Shown in pieces: positions 47,528 to 56,970 of a stretch of 64,000 nucleotides of DNA. The position numbers and the translations under genes are program-made. The stretch comes from Synechocystis sp. LKSZ1 (GTDB lineage Bacteria > Cyanobacteriota > Cyanobacteriia > Cyanobacteriales > Microcystaceae), in NCBI RefSeq assembly GCF_040436315.1, contig NZ_AP031572.1, forward strand, positions 806,001-870,000, written 5' to 3'. The stretch's first letter is position 1; each line of letters opens with the position of its first letter. The notes under the pieces are model-generated. The model ran no database searches, had not been told where the DNA came from, and was given only the letters and a program-made list of their open reading frames with translations.

Positions 47528-48656
47528 GGATGAATTGCTGATAGTGATCTAGATGCATTGTAGCGGATGCCTTCCAGGAATAGGTTTCAATCACTGAATG
47601 ACTTTTTTGAATACAGGCCTGAGCCAAATCAGGTTGAACACTTTTCAGCATCGCCTGGGCAATGGCATCCGCATCGGAAGGATCCACCCAAAACGTTTGC
47701 TCAGACGCCAGAAATTCAGTGAAAGGAGCCTGATGCGAAAGAATTGTCGGTAAACCACTGGCGATCGCCTCAAGCACAACCAATCCCCAACCTTCTTTAA
47801 CCGAGGGAAACACAAAACTATCAGCACAGCGATACAGGGCAGGCAGATCCTCATCTGCAATCACCCCAGGAAGGACGATCGCCGGCTCCACCCCCAGTTC
47901 CTTCACCTGTTGAAAAAACTGCTCCCGATAGGCCTGATAGTCAAACAGAGTCGCCCCCCCTGCAATCACAAGTTGCGCGTGAGGCAGGGCATAGCGTACC
48001 TGAGCAAACGCTTTGACTAATTGCAAAGTATTTTTTCGAGGTTCAATGCCACCAACCGTGAAAAACACCGGATTGCCTGTAATCCCTAATTGTTGTTTGA
48101 GAGAGGAGTCACGGTGAGAAGGTGTAGCAGTAAAGCGATCGGGATCAACGCCGTTGATTACTCTGGGGGCCTGAATTTGATACTGGTGAGCCAACTGCTG
48201 CTGCCAGTAGTCACTCACACAAAGGCAGAGATCCGGTTCATGGATCGATCGCTCCTGACATTGCTGGAGATACACACTCTGATACTCTTCAATGTGGTGA
48301 ACCGTGCGGATAAAGTAAGGAATCTTTTCTCGTTGACGAAGAATTGCCAGAGCATTAGCACTAATGCAATCTTGTGCATGGAAAACCTCATGGCAAACGG
48401 TTTGCAAATGCTGATCTAAAAAATTGACAAATTCATTGATGCGCTGTTGAATCAGTTGATCAATACTCTGAGGAGCTACACTGGCAGGAACAAGTTGATA
48501 GGAGCAGTCCAGCGATCGTCCAAATCCCTGTCCATCTTTGTCTAAGGCATAAATGCAAACCGAGTGACCTGCATGATGCAATGCATTTGCTAGTTCTAGA
48601 GTATGGATAACGCTCCCTCTAGGCTTGGTGGAGTAGGTCAACAGAGCAATGCGCAT
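47493..48656 (-). CDS. MSMEG_0565-family glycosyltransferase (GT4 type)
   Basis: A 387-aa GT-B fold glycosyltransferase. The N-terminal half opens RIALLTYSTKPRGSVIHTLELANAL. The C-terminal half has FTVGGIEPRKNTLQLVKAF, and the sugar-nucleotide motif VKEGWGLVVLEAIASGLPTI. It is the glycosyltransferase typical of Nit1C clusters (MSMEG_0565 type). Acceptor unknown. It starts 5 bp after the AIR-synthase-like gene. Confidence 0.9.
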   Translation of the reverse strand: MRIALLTYSTKPRGSVIHTLELANALHHAGHSVCIYALDKDGQGFGRSLDCSYQLVPASVAPQSIDQLIQQRINEFVNFLDQHLQTVCHEVFHAQDCISANALAILRQREKIPYFIRTVHHIEEYQSVYLQQCQERSIHEPDLCLCVSDYWQQQLAHQYQIQAPRVINGVDPDRFTATPSHRDSSLKQQLGITGNPVFFTVGGIEPRKNTLQLVKAFAQVRYALPHAQLVIAGGATLFDYQAYREQFFQQVKELGVEPAIVLPGVIADEDLPALYRCADSFVFPSVKEGWGLVVLEAIASGLPTILSHQAPFTEFLASEQTFWVDPSDADAIAQAMLKSVQPDLAQACIQKSHSVIETYSWKASATMHLDHYQQFIHARNPLSDSMA

Positions 48657-48661
48657 AAAAC

Positions 48662-49633
48662 CTACGTCGTTCCTTCAGGGTGAAATCCAGTCAGGGGACG
48701 GTGGTTAAAATCCCAAAAACTGATCGATTCCTGCTGAAGTTGCAACACCAATTCACTGCCAGAGTTGATTTCGCCAATCACCTCGCAGGTCAACTGACGA
48801 TCGCGAAACAGCTTTTGTACCAGCGTTACCTGGGCCGTATCAACACTCAGCAGGAAACCGTAACTGGGAAAAACGGTCAGCCAGGTTTCTAACGGTGTGC
48901 TGGCTGGTCGAGGAATCGACTCCAGGTTCAAAACCGCACCCCTGCCAGAGGTTTCCAGCAACATGAGCGTCGTACCGATGATCCCTCCCATGCTGATATC
49001 TTTACCCGCCTTACAAAGCCCTATTTCTGCAAGATGAGGTAACAGCGCCAGGTTGGTTTGTAACCGGGTAGGTTCTGCTTTTGTTGCTGCATTCCAAAAG
49101 GGAAACGTGGGATGCATTGCGCCGTTGAGATCAACCACCATCAGCAATTGTTGACCGGGTTGGGCGTCAAAGCTGGTGATCAATCGCGTCGCTCGTCCCA
49201 GAATAGAGACTGACAGAGCATTGTAGGGACTATGGCAGTTGGTATGCCCACCGACGATCGGTAGGTTATAGGCCTGGGCAGCGGCCTGCATTCCAGCCCA
49301 AAGGGGTTGAGCCTGCTCAAGAGACTGGCTCCAAATTGTATCCACGACAGCGATCGCCCGTCCACCCATAGCACAGATATCACTGACATTCACCATCACC
49401 GCAGACCAGCCTGCAAACCAGGGATCTTGTTCTACGAAGAACGGCATCATCCCTTCACTGGCCAGCAACAAATACCCGTCGCCATCGGGAATAGCTGCAC
49501 AGTCATCCCCGGGGCGTATATCCGCCAAAATCTGGAGCATTTCTGGCTTGAGGATACTCAGCGCCGTCTGGATGTCTTGTTTATGCAAAATTCCAATGGA
49601 GTTCTGCAACTGGGCAATCAGAGCAGCTAGCAT
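48662..49633 (-). CDS. AIR-synthase-related ATP-binding protein (Sll0787-like)
   Basis: A 323-aa PurM/ThiL/SelD-superfamily protein. It shows the ATP-metal site region RPGDDCAAIPDGDGYLLLASEGM, VNVSDICAMGGRAIAVVD, and GGIIGTTLMLLETSGRGAVL. In Nit1C clusters this family is encoded next to the GNAT protein; in mycobacteria the two are fused. Here they are separate but their codons overlap by one base (TGATG), which fits a stoichiometric pair. Reaction unknown. Confidence 0.9.
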   Translation of the reverse strand: MLAALIAQLQNSIGILHKQDIQTALSILKPEMLQILADIRPGDDCAAIPDGDGYLLLASEGMMPFFVEQDPWFAGWSAVMVNVSDICAMGGRAIAVVDTIWSQSLEQAQPLWAGMQAAAQAYNLPIVGGHTNCHSPYNALSVSILGRATRLITSFDAQPGQQLLMVVDLNGAMHPTFPFWNAATKAEPTRLQTNLALLPHLAEIGLCKAGKDISMGGIIGTTLMLLETSGRGAVLNLESIPRPASTPLETWLTVFPSYGFLLSVDTAQVTLVQKLFRDRQLTCEVIGEINSGSELVLQLQQESISFWDFNHRPLTGFHPEGTT

Positions 49634-50166
49634 CAGGAAGCTTCCCTGACTTGAAACGGTAAGGCAGGACGAACTTCGTTAGTAGCCGGGTAATAGTTTA
49701 AATCGGCCTGCATTAGGTGATGGGGGCGATCGCAAATGGTCATCTCATCCACGGATTGCCAGTGTAACCGTTGAAAGAAGCGGACATTTTGCAGTTGAAC
49801 GGTAGCCAAAAATTGTTCACATCCCCAGGTATTAGCGGTTGTGACGGCTTTGTAGATTAAGCCTTTACCAATTTGCCAGCCCTTGCGGTAGTCTGGATGG
49901 GTGCCTAATCGTCCACCATACCAGAAGCCGGGCTTGGTTTCATAAATTCGTACAACCCCTACAATCTCATCTTTTGGCTTGCCAAAATTCGAGTGAATCA
50001 TGTTTCTGGGGTGAACTGCAATGATGGGATAGGCAATGTTATCGATTTCATCCACATCACTGCCCTGAAAAAGCTGCTGTTCCTGTACAAAAATGGTTTT
50101 ACGCAGAGCAAAGTACGTAGTGATTTCTTCCGGGGTGGTGGCTAGTTTGAATTGATAGTGAGTCAT
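49633..50166 (-). CDS. GNAT-family acetyltransferase (MSMEG_0567 N-terminal type)
   Basis: A 177-aa GNAT protein. FALRKTIFVQEQQLFQGSDVDEID is followed by the acyl-CoA-binding segment GRLGTHPDYRKGWQIGKGLIYKA and the closing RFFQRLHWQSVDE. It belongs to the Nit1C subgroup (Sll0786 type). Acceptor substrate unknown. It ends in the TGATG overlap with the AIR-synthase-like gene. Confidence 0.9.
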   Translation of the reverse strand: MTHYQFKLATTPEEITTYFALRKTIFVQEQQLFQGSDVDEIDNIAYPIIAVHPRNMIHSNFGKPKDEIVGVVRIYETKPGFWYGGRLGTHPDYRKGWQIGKGLIYKAVTTANTWGCEQFLATVQLQNVRFFQRLHWQSVDEMTICDRPHHLMQADLNYYPATNEVRPALPFQVREAS

Positions 50167-50189
50167 TGTTCTGGAAGTGTAATGAATAC

Positions 50190-51323
50190 CTAAGCTGCTT
50201 CAAAACTTGAAAGAGCAGAACAGGCTCCGCACTTGGCACATCCAGCTTTCATATCGGTCGATCTCAGTCCGGATTGCTTCAGCATCGCCCCTACCCGCTC
50301 ATAAATGGCCTGCATAAACTCACTGCTGGGTGCTGGGTGCTGAGCTAGAGGCGTACCACTGATCGGAACAAAGGGAACTACAAAGGGATAAACTCCCAGT
50401 TGAATCAGGCGATCGCACAGCTCCGTCAGCGTTTCTAGACTATCCCCTAGACCGGCTAAGAGGTAGGTGCTGACCTGTCCCCAACCAAATACCTTGACAG
50501 AAGCTTGAAACGCATCAAAGTAATGAGCTAACGGCACAGAGGCCTTTCCTGGCATAATTCTTGCCCTAACCGCTGGGTCGGCGGCTTCCAGATGCATCCC
50601 CAAATTCTCAATGCCTGCCGCTTTCATGCGCTCAAACCAGACAAAATCCTCTGGTGGTTCACATTGAGCCTGGATCGGCAAATCGACTCTGGCTTTGATA
50701 GCTCTGGCACATTCGGTTAAGTACGCAGCACCTCGATCATTAGTATTGGGTGTTCCAGTGGTCATCACCAGTTGCCGCACTCCATCCAACCGAACCGCAG
50801 CTGCAGCCACTTCCGCCAATTGGGCGGGCGTTTTGCGGGCAATCGTGCGCCCTGCCTCTAGCGACTGGCCAATGGCGCAAAACTGGCAAGAGGTGGCTTT
50901 GTCGTTGTAGCGCATACAGGTTTGCAGCACCGTTGTTGCCAACACATCACGGCTGTGCAGTAGGGCAATTTTCCAGTAGGGAATGCCGTCGGCGGTGCTG
51001 AGGTCATAAAACCGAGGCCGCTGGGGAAAGGAAATCTGGGCGATGTCTTGATCCTGAAACCGCAACTTGGCCTGACCGGGGGTGGAGTCGAGCATAGCGG
51101 CATAGGGCGATCGCGTCGCCGACTCCGTAAAGATCGGCACCATCACCGTGGTGTCATCAATGGTGATGGCTTTGTGATCCGACGGGCCCGCGCCCCCCTT
51201 GCGACCCATCACGGTCGATGTGGGTTCAATCCACTGCAAGCCATAGGTTTGCAGTTGGGCAATGAGTTCTTGCTTCGTCAAGTGTAGCTGACTGATCGAT
51301 GGCTGATTCCGTTGCTGAGTCAT
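50190..51323 (-). CDS. MSMEG_0568-family radical SAM protein (Sll0785-like)
   Basis: A 377-aa radical SAM enzyme. The start at 51323 overlaps the stop of the previous gene as ATGA; 51341 is an alternative. The iron-sulfur cluster cysteines sit in [16 protein letters not shown], spaced wider than CX3CX2C (CX9CX2C) as in this family. A C-terminal [11 protein letters not shown] could bind a second cluster. Relatives of biotin synthase-type enzymes show [11 protein letters not shown] and QAQCEPPED motifs here. Product unknown. Confidence 0.9.
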   Translation of the reverse strand: MTQQRNQPSISQLHLTKQELIAQLQTYGLQWIEPTSTVMGRKGGAGPSDHKAITIDDTTVMVPIFTESATRSPYAAMLDSTPGQAKLRFQDQDIAQISFPQRPRFYDLSTADGIPYWKIALLHSRDVLATTVLQTCMRYNDKATSCQFCAIGQSLEAGRTIARKTPAQLAEVAAAAVRLDGVRQLVMTTGTPNTNDRGAAYLTECARAIKARVDLPIQAQCEPPEDFVWFERMKAAGIENLGMHLEAADPAVRARIMPGKASVPLAHYFDAFQASVKVFGWGQVSTYLLAGLGDSLETLTELCDRLIQLGVYPFVVPFVPISGTPLAQHPAPSSEFMQAIYERVGAMLKQSGLRSTDMKAGCAKCGACSALSSFEAA

Positions 51324-51745
51324 GTGGGTTGCCGCTCCCAACGAAATTTGCGATCGGATTCTTGAATTGGGATATCGTTGATGCTGGCGAATCGGCGCAT
51401 CATCAGCCCATTGTCAGCAAATTCCCAGTTCTCATTGCCGTAGGAGCGATACCAGAAACCGGAATCATCGTGCCATTCGTACTCAAACCGCACGGCAATG
51501 CGATTCTCCATAAAGCACCACAGTTCCTTTTTCAAGCGATAGTCCAACTCTTTCGCCCATTTTCGCTTTAGGAACTCGACAATCTGGGCGCGTCCAGCCA
51601 AAAACTCAGCCCGATTGCGCCATTCGGAATCTTCGGTATAGGCGAGGGCGACACGTTCTGGGTCACGGGTATTCCAGGCATCTTCAGCCGCTTGGACTTT
51701 GGCTTTGGCGGTTTCGAGGGTAAACGGGGGTAGGGGAGGTTTCAT
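51320..51745 (-). CDS. DUF1348 NTF2-like protein inserted in the Nit1C operon
   Basis: A 141-aa NTF2-fold protein: [27 protein letters not shown], then [19 protein letters not shown] and [19 protein letters not shown], which matches DUF1348. It overlaps both neighbours by 4 bp (ATGA at each end), so it is fully built into the operon. It is not one of the seven usual Nit1C genes as I know them, and may handle the nitrilase substrate or product. That role is inference. Confidence 0.88.
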   Translation of the reverse strand: MKPPLPPFTLETAKAKVQAAEDAWNTRDPERVALAYTEDSEWRNRAEFLAGRAQIVEFLKRKWAKELDYRLKKELWCFMENRIAVRFEYEWHDDSGFWYRSYGNENWEFADNGLMMRRFASINDIPIQESDRKFRWERQPT

Positions 51746-52758
51746 GGTGATTCATTCAGGGTGAACGCAGGTGAAACGGCATTCGCGTCTGGAACGGGCA
51801 AATCCAGTTGGGCTAAGTCTGAGACAGGGGTGGGGGCGATCAGGGGTTGAGCGGTCAGGTTGGTATGCAGTTGCAGTAAGTCGGGGCGGGAGTAATGACC
51901 AACGGAGTCCATCATCCTTTTGCGCTTGGTGATCAGGGAGAAGTCGAGGTCGGCGATCGCCATTCCTTCCCCGTCGATCACAGGCGGGCAGAGGTGATTG
52001 CCTTCTGGGCCAATAATGGCTGTGTTGCAGCCGCCGCTGAGGACTCGTTGCAGCTTTTCATCGGGGGTAATTTGCCCCACCTGTTCCGGTGACAGCCACG
52101 CGGTGGCATTGATCACAAAACAACCCGATTCCAGGGCGTGATGGCGAATGGTGACTTCGATTTGATCGGCAAAAATCTGCCCGACCATGGAACCGGGAAA
52201 CTGGGCACAGTGGATTTGTTCGTGCTGCGTCATCAGGGCAAACCGAGCTAGGGGATTGTAATGTTCCCAACAGGCCAATGCTCCCAGCCGTCCCACTGTG
52301 GTGTCCACCGTTCGCAGTCCGGCTCCGTCGCCCTGCCCCCAGACCATGCGCTCATGGTAGGTCGGGGTGATCTTGCGCCGTTTCAGCAACAGGGTGCCAT
52401 CGGCATCAAAGATCAGTTGGGTGTTGTAGAGGGAGCCATGATCGCGCTCATTGACTCCCAAGACAACGACAATATTGTAGGAACGGGCAGCTCGACTGAC
52501 GGCATCGGTGGTTGGCCCTGGAATAGTCACCGCTTCTTCGTACAGCCGCATGTGTTCTTTGCCCATCAGCACAGGTGGTTGCACAAAGGAGAAGTAGGGA
52601 TAGTAGGGCACAACGGTTTCGGGAAAAACTACCAGTTGCGCCCCTTCCCCTGCGGCTTTGGCAATTGCCTGCAAGACTTTCTCAGTGGTGCCCTCGCGAC
52701 TAAACAGCACTGGACTGATTTGAACTGCCGCTGCACGAACAATGCGTGAATAATCCAT
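51742..52758 (-). CDS. Nit1-type nitrilase
   Basis: A 338-aa nitrilase-superfamily branch 1 enzyme. The catalytic triad is visible: Glu in [12 protein letters not shown], Lys in [22 protein letters not shown] and Cys in [13 protein letters not shown]. Such enzymes hydrolyse nitriles to carboxylate and ammonia. The Nit1C cluster has been linked to growth on cyanide as nitrogen source in a pseudomonad. The natural substrate in cyanobacteria is not established. Confidence 0.95.
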   Translation of the reverse strand: MDYSRIVRAAAVQISPVLFSREGTTEKVLQAIAKAAGEGAQLVVFPETVVPYYPYFSFVQPPVLMGKEHMRLYEEAVTIPGPTTDAVSRAARSYNIVVVLGVNERDHGSLYNTQLIFDADGTLLLKRRKITPTYHERMVWGQGDGAGLRTVDTTVGRLGALACWEHYNPLARFALMTQHEQIHCAQFPGSMVGQIFADQIEVTIRHHALESGCFVINATAWLSPEQVGQITPDEKLQRVLSGGCNTAIIGPEGNHLCPPVIDGEGMAIADLDFSLITKRKRMMDSVGHYSRPDLLQLHTNLTAQPLIAPTPVSDLAQLDLPVPDANAVSPAFTLNESP

Positions 52759-52781
52759 AGGTGATTGGAAGGGTAAAAATC

Positions 52782-53264
52782 CTAGAGTGTCCAGGTATCG
52801 AGAATGAAGGCTCCATCCTTGCGATGCAGCAAGACCAAATCCAGCACATCCAGCGGATTAATCGGGCGAATGCCGGGAATCAACGAGGGTTCGCCGTGAC
52901 CATACAGGGCTTGCAGCGCGAAGCGACAGGCATAGACTTTGCCACCTTCCGCCATAAACTTGGTCAATTGTTCATTGAAGTTTTGGTGTCCTGGAAAAGC
53001 GGCATCACCGAGTTTCGGAAATCCCCGTTGCACACCCAAGGTTACGCCGGGGCCATACAACAGCACTGAAGTTTCAAACCCCTTGCGCTGTAGTCGGGTG
53101 GCTTGCAGTAAATTGACAAAGCCGATCGAGCCTTCAAAGGCAACAGTGTGGAACGTCACCAGGGCTTTTTCGCCCGGTTCGGCTTTGACATCGGGAAAAA
53201 CCTTTTCTTCGTAATCAACAAAGAAATCACCAGTTTGATGCGCTGGGGCAGTCACTTCAGCCAT
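52782..53264 (-). CDS. MSMEG_0572/Sll0783-family nitrogen-starvation protein
   Basis: A 160-aa protein. The start at 53264 follows AAAGGAAG; an upstream in-frame ATG at 53300 is less likely. It contains [32 protein letters not shown] and [18 protein letters not shown], resembling the DsrE-like fold. The Synechocystis relative Sll0783 is induced on nitrogen starvation and affects polyhydroxybutyrate accumulation. It lies 23 bp upstream of the nitrilase. Confidence 0.9.
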   Translation of the reverse strand: MAEVTAPAHQTGDFFVDYEEKVFPDVKAEPGEKALVTFHTVAFEGSIGFVNLLQATRLQRKGFETSVLLYGPGVTLGVQRGFPKLGDAAFPGHQNFNEQLTKFMAEGGKVYACRFALQALYGHGEPSLIPGIRPINPLDVLDLVLLHRKDGAFILDTWTL

Positions 53265-53444
53265 AATTGCTTCCTTTTGTTTTGCTGGATTTCCAGCCAC
53301 ATTACTGGGTTGCCAGGACGAGGATTTGTATCTCCAGTTACAGAGTCCAGAAGACTACCCATAGGGTCAGGTTAGCGATCGCCAATGGGCTGAGGCCGGG
53401 GCGATCGGCCTGTCATACCTGTTTAAATCGATAGGTGGTCGTGA

Positions 53445-54728
53445 CTACGATCCCAGCAAAAATTCATTCACTACACTCCAGGCATTGTTGGTTGAAATCC
53501 GTCGCCGAGCCGCAAGATAATCGGCCAGATAGACTGCATCCCGCGCAATGCCGGAAAATCGCCCCGAACCCCAGGTATACAGCCAGGGCAACCCCAGGAA
53601 GTACAGCCCCCAGATAGGAGTTACGCCACGCTCATGGCTGGGATAGCCTTTGCCGTTAAACACAGGCACATCCATCCAGCTAAAGTCTGTTTGATACCCC
53701 GTACACCAAATCACGGTCTGGATGTTGGCGGCCCCAATATCGATCACAGGTTGCTCCTCGGTGGGTTGCCAAACGGGATGGTAAGGTGGTTCAGTGGGGG
53801 CATTCAGGTGGTTTTTGGCAATGAAAGCGTCGATGGTCTGTTTAATGCTTTCGGAGACGGCATCGGCCTGGTCTAAATTTTGCTTCAGGTCGGGATTGAA
53901 CTGAAGTTCTGTCCCATGAATCCGCTGTAACCGTCCGTGCAGTTGCATCCCTTCCTTGGCAAACTGCCGCAGGTCAATCTCCCGCCCGCCATCGCGTCCA
54001 GTTAAGTAATGGTTGGCCTTGGCGCGGACTTTATCTTTTTGGGGATGCTCGTCAATCGGCAAGTCGTAGTATCCCATCTGATCCAACCAGTCCACTACAT
54101 CTTTGCCCCGGTAACGACGGGGCGATCGCGGCGCACTGCCCATACTTAAATGCACGGTACGACCGGCCAGATGCAAATCTTCGGCGATCTGGCAGCCCGA
54201 TTGGCCAGTGCCAACCACCAGCACGGCTCCCGGTGGTAATGCATCTGGATTTTTATACTCCGACGCATGGATTTGCTGGACTGTGGCGGGGAGTCGCTCC
54301 GCCATGCGAGGAATTTTGGGCTGGTGATAGCCGCCTGTCGCAATTACCACCTGATCTGCCGTGTAGGTGCCGATTGAGGTCTGGAGTTCGAACCGATTGT
54401 GCGTTTCGTCTTTCCACAACCGCAAGACTTCTACACCTTCTCGAATCGGTGGCTCAAAGGAGGCCGCAAAGGCTTGGATATACTGGACAATTTCATCTTT
54501 CACCATGAATCCCTGGGGGTCACTCCCCGGATAGGGAAATCCCGGTAACTGACATTGCCAGTTGGGTGTGACCAGACAGAAGCTATCCCAGCGCTTTTCT
54601 CGCCAGGCATACCCAATTTGATTTTTTTCAAAAATAAGATGGTCAATGCCGCGTTCTTTCAGGCAATAGCTTATGGAAAGCCCAGCCTGCCCGCCGCCAA
54701 CGATAACCACCGAATAGTGATTTCTCAT
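53445..54728 (-). CDS. MSMEG_0569-family flavin monooxygenase-like protein
   Basis: A 427-aa FAD/NADPH oxidoreductase resembling flavin-containing monooxygenases. The FAD site is VVIVGGGQAGLSISY, the NADPH site is VVGTGQSGCQIAED, and the conserved ATGGYHQPKIP and WCTGYQTDFSW follow. It is the first gene of the Nit1C operon here, separated by 180 bp from the next gene, so a second promoter in that gap is possible. Confidence 0.92.
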   Translation of the reverse strand: MRNHYSVVIVGGGQAGLSISYCLKERGIDHLIFEKNQIGYAWREKRWDSFCLVTPNWQCQLPGFPYPGSDPQGFMVKDEIVQYIQAFAASFEPPIREGVEVLRLWKDETHNRFELQTSIGTYTADQVVIATGGYHQPKIPRMAERLPATVQQIHASEYKNPDALPPGAVLVVGTGQSGCQIAEDLHLAGRTVHLSMGSAPRSPRRYRGKDVVDWLDQMGYYDLPIDEHPQKDKVRAKANHYLTGRDGGREIDLRQFAKEGMQLHGRLQRIHGTELQFNPDLKQNLDQADAVSESIKQTIDAFIAKNHLNAPTEPPYHPVWQPTEEQPVIDIGAANIQTVIWCTGYQTDFSWMDVPVFNGKGYPSHERGVTPIWGLYFLGLPWLYTWGSGRFSGIARDAVYLADYLAARRRISTNNAWSVVNEFLLGS

Positions 54729-54772
54729 AGGGTGTAGATCAGTTGTTTGTTGTGGATAATGTTATGAATCAA

Positions 54773-54783
54773 CTGACAGTCAG
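54773..54783. promoter_or_regulatory. 11-bp perfect palindrome upstream of the Nit1C operon
   Basis: CTGAC-A-GTCAG is a perfect dyad 45 bp before the flavoprotein start, within the 131-bp gap after the LuxR-type regulator gene. Position and symmetry suit an operator. It is a single short site and no second copy was seen, so chance is possible. Confidence 0.25.
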
Positions 54784-54859
54784 CCTAAAGTTGACCTTTG
54801 AAAGCCTTTGTATTTATAGATACGGAAATCCCAAGTCTAGCGATAGTGATAGGTTGTCG

Positions 54860-56248
54860 CTAAATCCACCCCTGTTGGATAGCCTGGTAAATTGCCTGGT
54901 AACGGGTGCGAGCTTTCAGCTTAGAGAGAACGTTGTTGAGATGAAATTTGACCGTGCTTTCACTAATGAGCAACGCTTCTGCAATGTTGCGATCTCGATG
55001 TCCTTGAGTCAGCAATGTGAGAATTTCCAATTCGCGCTCTGTCAACTCATTGGCTCGAACTCCCCAGGGATATCCCTGGGTCACCGCTTCAACCACCTGT
55101 CTCAGTTGAGCTGGCTGAATCGACAGGTCAATCCTGGATTGAATTCCCTGAGGGCAGGGGTAAGAGGTCGTTACCCAGATCACGTTGCGATCGCCCGCCA
55201 CTGCGTTGGGATTGTCAGTCAATAAGGGAACTTCTGCATCTGTGCATAGGGTGAGACCTGCCCTGACGGCGACTTGAGTCAACGCCAATTGCAATACAGG
55301 AGAGACGCAGGTAATTTCTACCTTTAATTCGGATAGTTCCCAGACGTAGGGCAAATCTACTCTGATTTGTAAAGCGCGCTGATGGGAGATCGGCTGGGTT
55401 GTGAGTTGCCCCCCCAGAACTGACGCCAACAGTTTAATCTCTCCAAGCCTTGCCTGGATCTGAACAGTAGAATCTGTCGCCAAAGTCGAAATTGTAGCTT
55501 CCAGGGAAACAGACTCTTCCCGATAAACCAGTTGGGCATAGGAAGCACAATTTAAGGTTTCAGCCATTTTCAAGAGCAGAAAACTAATCGCCAGGGAGAG
55601 CGATTGTTCTGTACCAAGCATGGTTAGCCGAGCACTACTGAGAATCTTCGCAATTTGATCGGAGAGGGCCAATTGACTGGGGCTATTGTTTGCTGAAAGT
55701 TGCCAGTTTTGCTTTTCTTGCTGGTATTGAATGGCAGTATCCAAGGCAACGGTGGCGATCGTGCTGAGGGTTTGCAGCACTTCCAGAAACTCCGATTCCA
55801 GGGGCTGACAGCTAAACATGGCCAACACCCCAATAACTCGATGACCAATGGCAAGCGGATATCCCGCAAAGCCGCGAATTTGATTGGCGATCGCCCATTC
55901 TCGATTGCCCACCCAGGATTCTTCAGGCAGGTTGTTACTCAGAAAAGAAACGCGATTTTGGGCAATTTTGCCGACCTTATAGGCACCCATGGGCACCCGT
56001 CCAAAAAAGCCATCGGTGCGGGTATACATCCCCGATGAAGCGACCAAACGCAACATTGATTGATTTGGTTCTAGTAACCAGATCCGTACAAAGGCACAAC
56101 GAAAGCGCTCTACCAATCCTTCTGTCACCGATCGAGCAATTAAATCCGGTTCCAGACACCCTGCAAACGACTGAGCAATTTCGTTAGCTTGCTGCAAATC
56201 AAAGAGGAGTTGGGCTGAGTTAAGCAGTCTACCCGGTAGGGCTGACAT
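54860..56248 (-). CDS. GAF-domain LuxR-family transcriptional regulator
   Basis: A 462-aa regulator. Residues about 20-165 form a GAF sensor (RCAFVRIWLLEPNQSMLRLVASSGMY in part, QIRGFAGYPLAIGHRVIGVLAMFS). The middle 200 residues are a GAF-like or linker region. The last 65 residues are a LuxR helix-turn-helix (LTERELEILTLLTQGHRDRNIAEALLISESTVKFHLNNVLSKL, given in part). It is co-directional with the Nit1C operon and directly upstream of it, so it is the natural candidate regulator. The ligand is unknown. Confidence 0.88.
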   Translation of the reverse strand: MSALPGRLLNSAQLLFDLQQANEIAQSFAGCLEPDLIARSVTEGLVERFRCAFVRIWLLEPNQSMLRLVASSGMYTRTDGFFGRVPMGAYKVGKIAQNRVSFLSNNLPEESWVGNREWAIANQIRGFAGYPLAIGHRVIGVLAMFSCQPLESEFLEVLQTLSTIATVALDTAIQYQQEKQNWQLSANNSPSQLALSDQIAKILSSARLTMLGTEQSLSLAISFLLLKMAETLNCASYAQLVYREESVSLEATISTLATDSTVQIQARLGEIKLLASVLGGQLTTQPISHQRALQIRVDLPYVWELSELKVEITCVSPVLQLALTQVAVRAGLTLCTDAEVPLLTDNPNAVAGDRNVIWVTTSYPCPQGIQSRIDLSIQPAQLRQVVEAVTQGYPWGVRANELTERELEILTLLTQGHRDRNIAEALLISESTVKFHLNNVLSKLKARTRYQAIYQAIQQGWI

Positions 56249-56970
56249 TGTTTACATAAGGACAACTTTCTTTCCATTGAGCCTTAGTTCCAGGGCTAGC
56301 TTTGTAGTTAAAGCTACGAACTTATCTTCATACTCGATTTGTTTGCTTACATTGAGGACACCTGGCTCACCTGCACATCTTGAGTTCAAACTGGCGAAGC
56401 GGTCATTGACGACTGACAGGGCTAAAATTTTGGTTACCGTACCGGAAAGTTCCGAGTAGCGAAAACCAATGCTCGAGAGAATGATGCTTGCTAACATCCT
56501 GGGATGTCCTTAGCCAGGATCCCTGAGGCGATCGCCAAACGGTTTGGTTGGGACATCATTCATCTTTGTCCGGGAGAATTCAATAGTGTTGCGCGATTTC
56601 TGCAGTGCCAGATGCTTTTCAGGAAGTCTATTCGGTATCTCATAGACTCAAGGCTATGAGTTTGGCAGAGTATCCTCTTCCATTAGATTAGGAAAGCCGA
56701 CTTGAGTGAGAACCTCGAAAACCCCTGATTGCAAGCCTTTCAGATACAATTTCGAATCAATAATTAGATTGGTTCCTGTTGGTTTATAAAATGCCCTAAA
56801 CGCTTATCCGGCAAGCTTTTCAATAGACTGAAAGCCTCCGAGAGTGACGCAAGAGGGATAAGCTCACAAAAGGGGAAAATCATAGGCCAAGGTATATCCG
56901 CAAGACATTCTACCGCTACGGATTTCGCTCTTGAATGACAGCGAAATCCAATCAAAAACCGAACAATGAT
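56249..56970. other. 722-bp gap without a supported gene
   Basis: Two short minus-strand frames (56252-56497 and 56764-56955) lack recognisable domains or ribosome sites and are not called. A perfect 7-bp inverted repeat (ATCCTGG/CCAGGAT, 56496-56520) lies in it, with one HIP1 octamer nearby at about 56531. It may hold the promoter of the LuxR-type gene. Confidence 0.5.

Noticed and set aside
56252-56955. Two short minus-strand frames (81 and 63 aa) as genes
   Set aside because: No ribosome sites, no recognisable domains, and low-complexity composition unlike the neighbouring genes.
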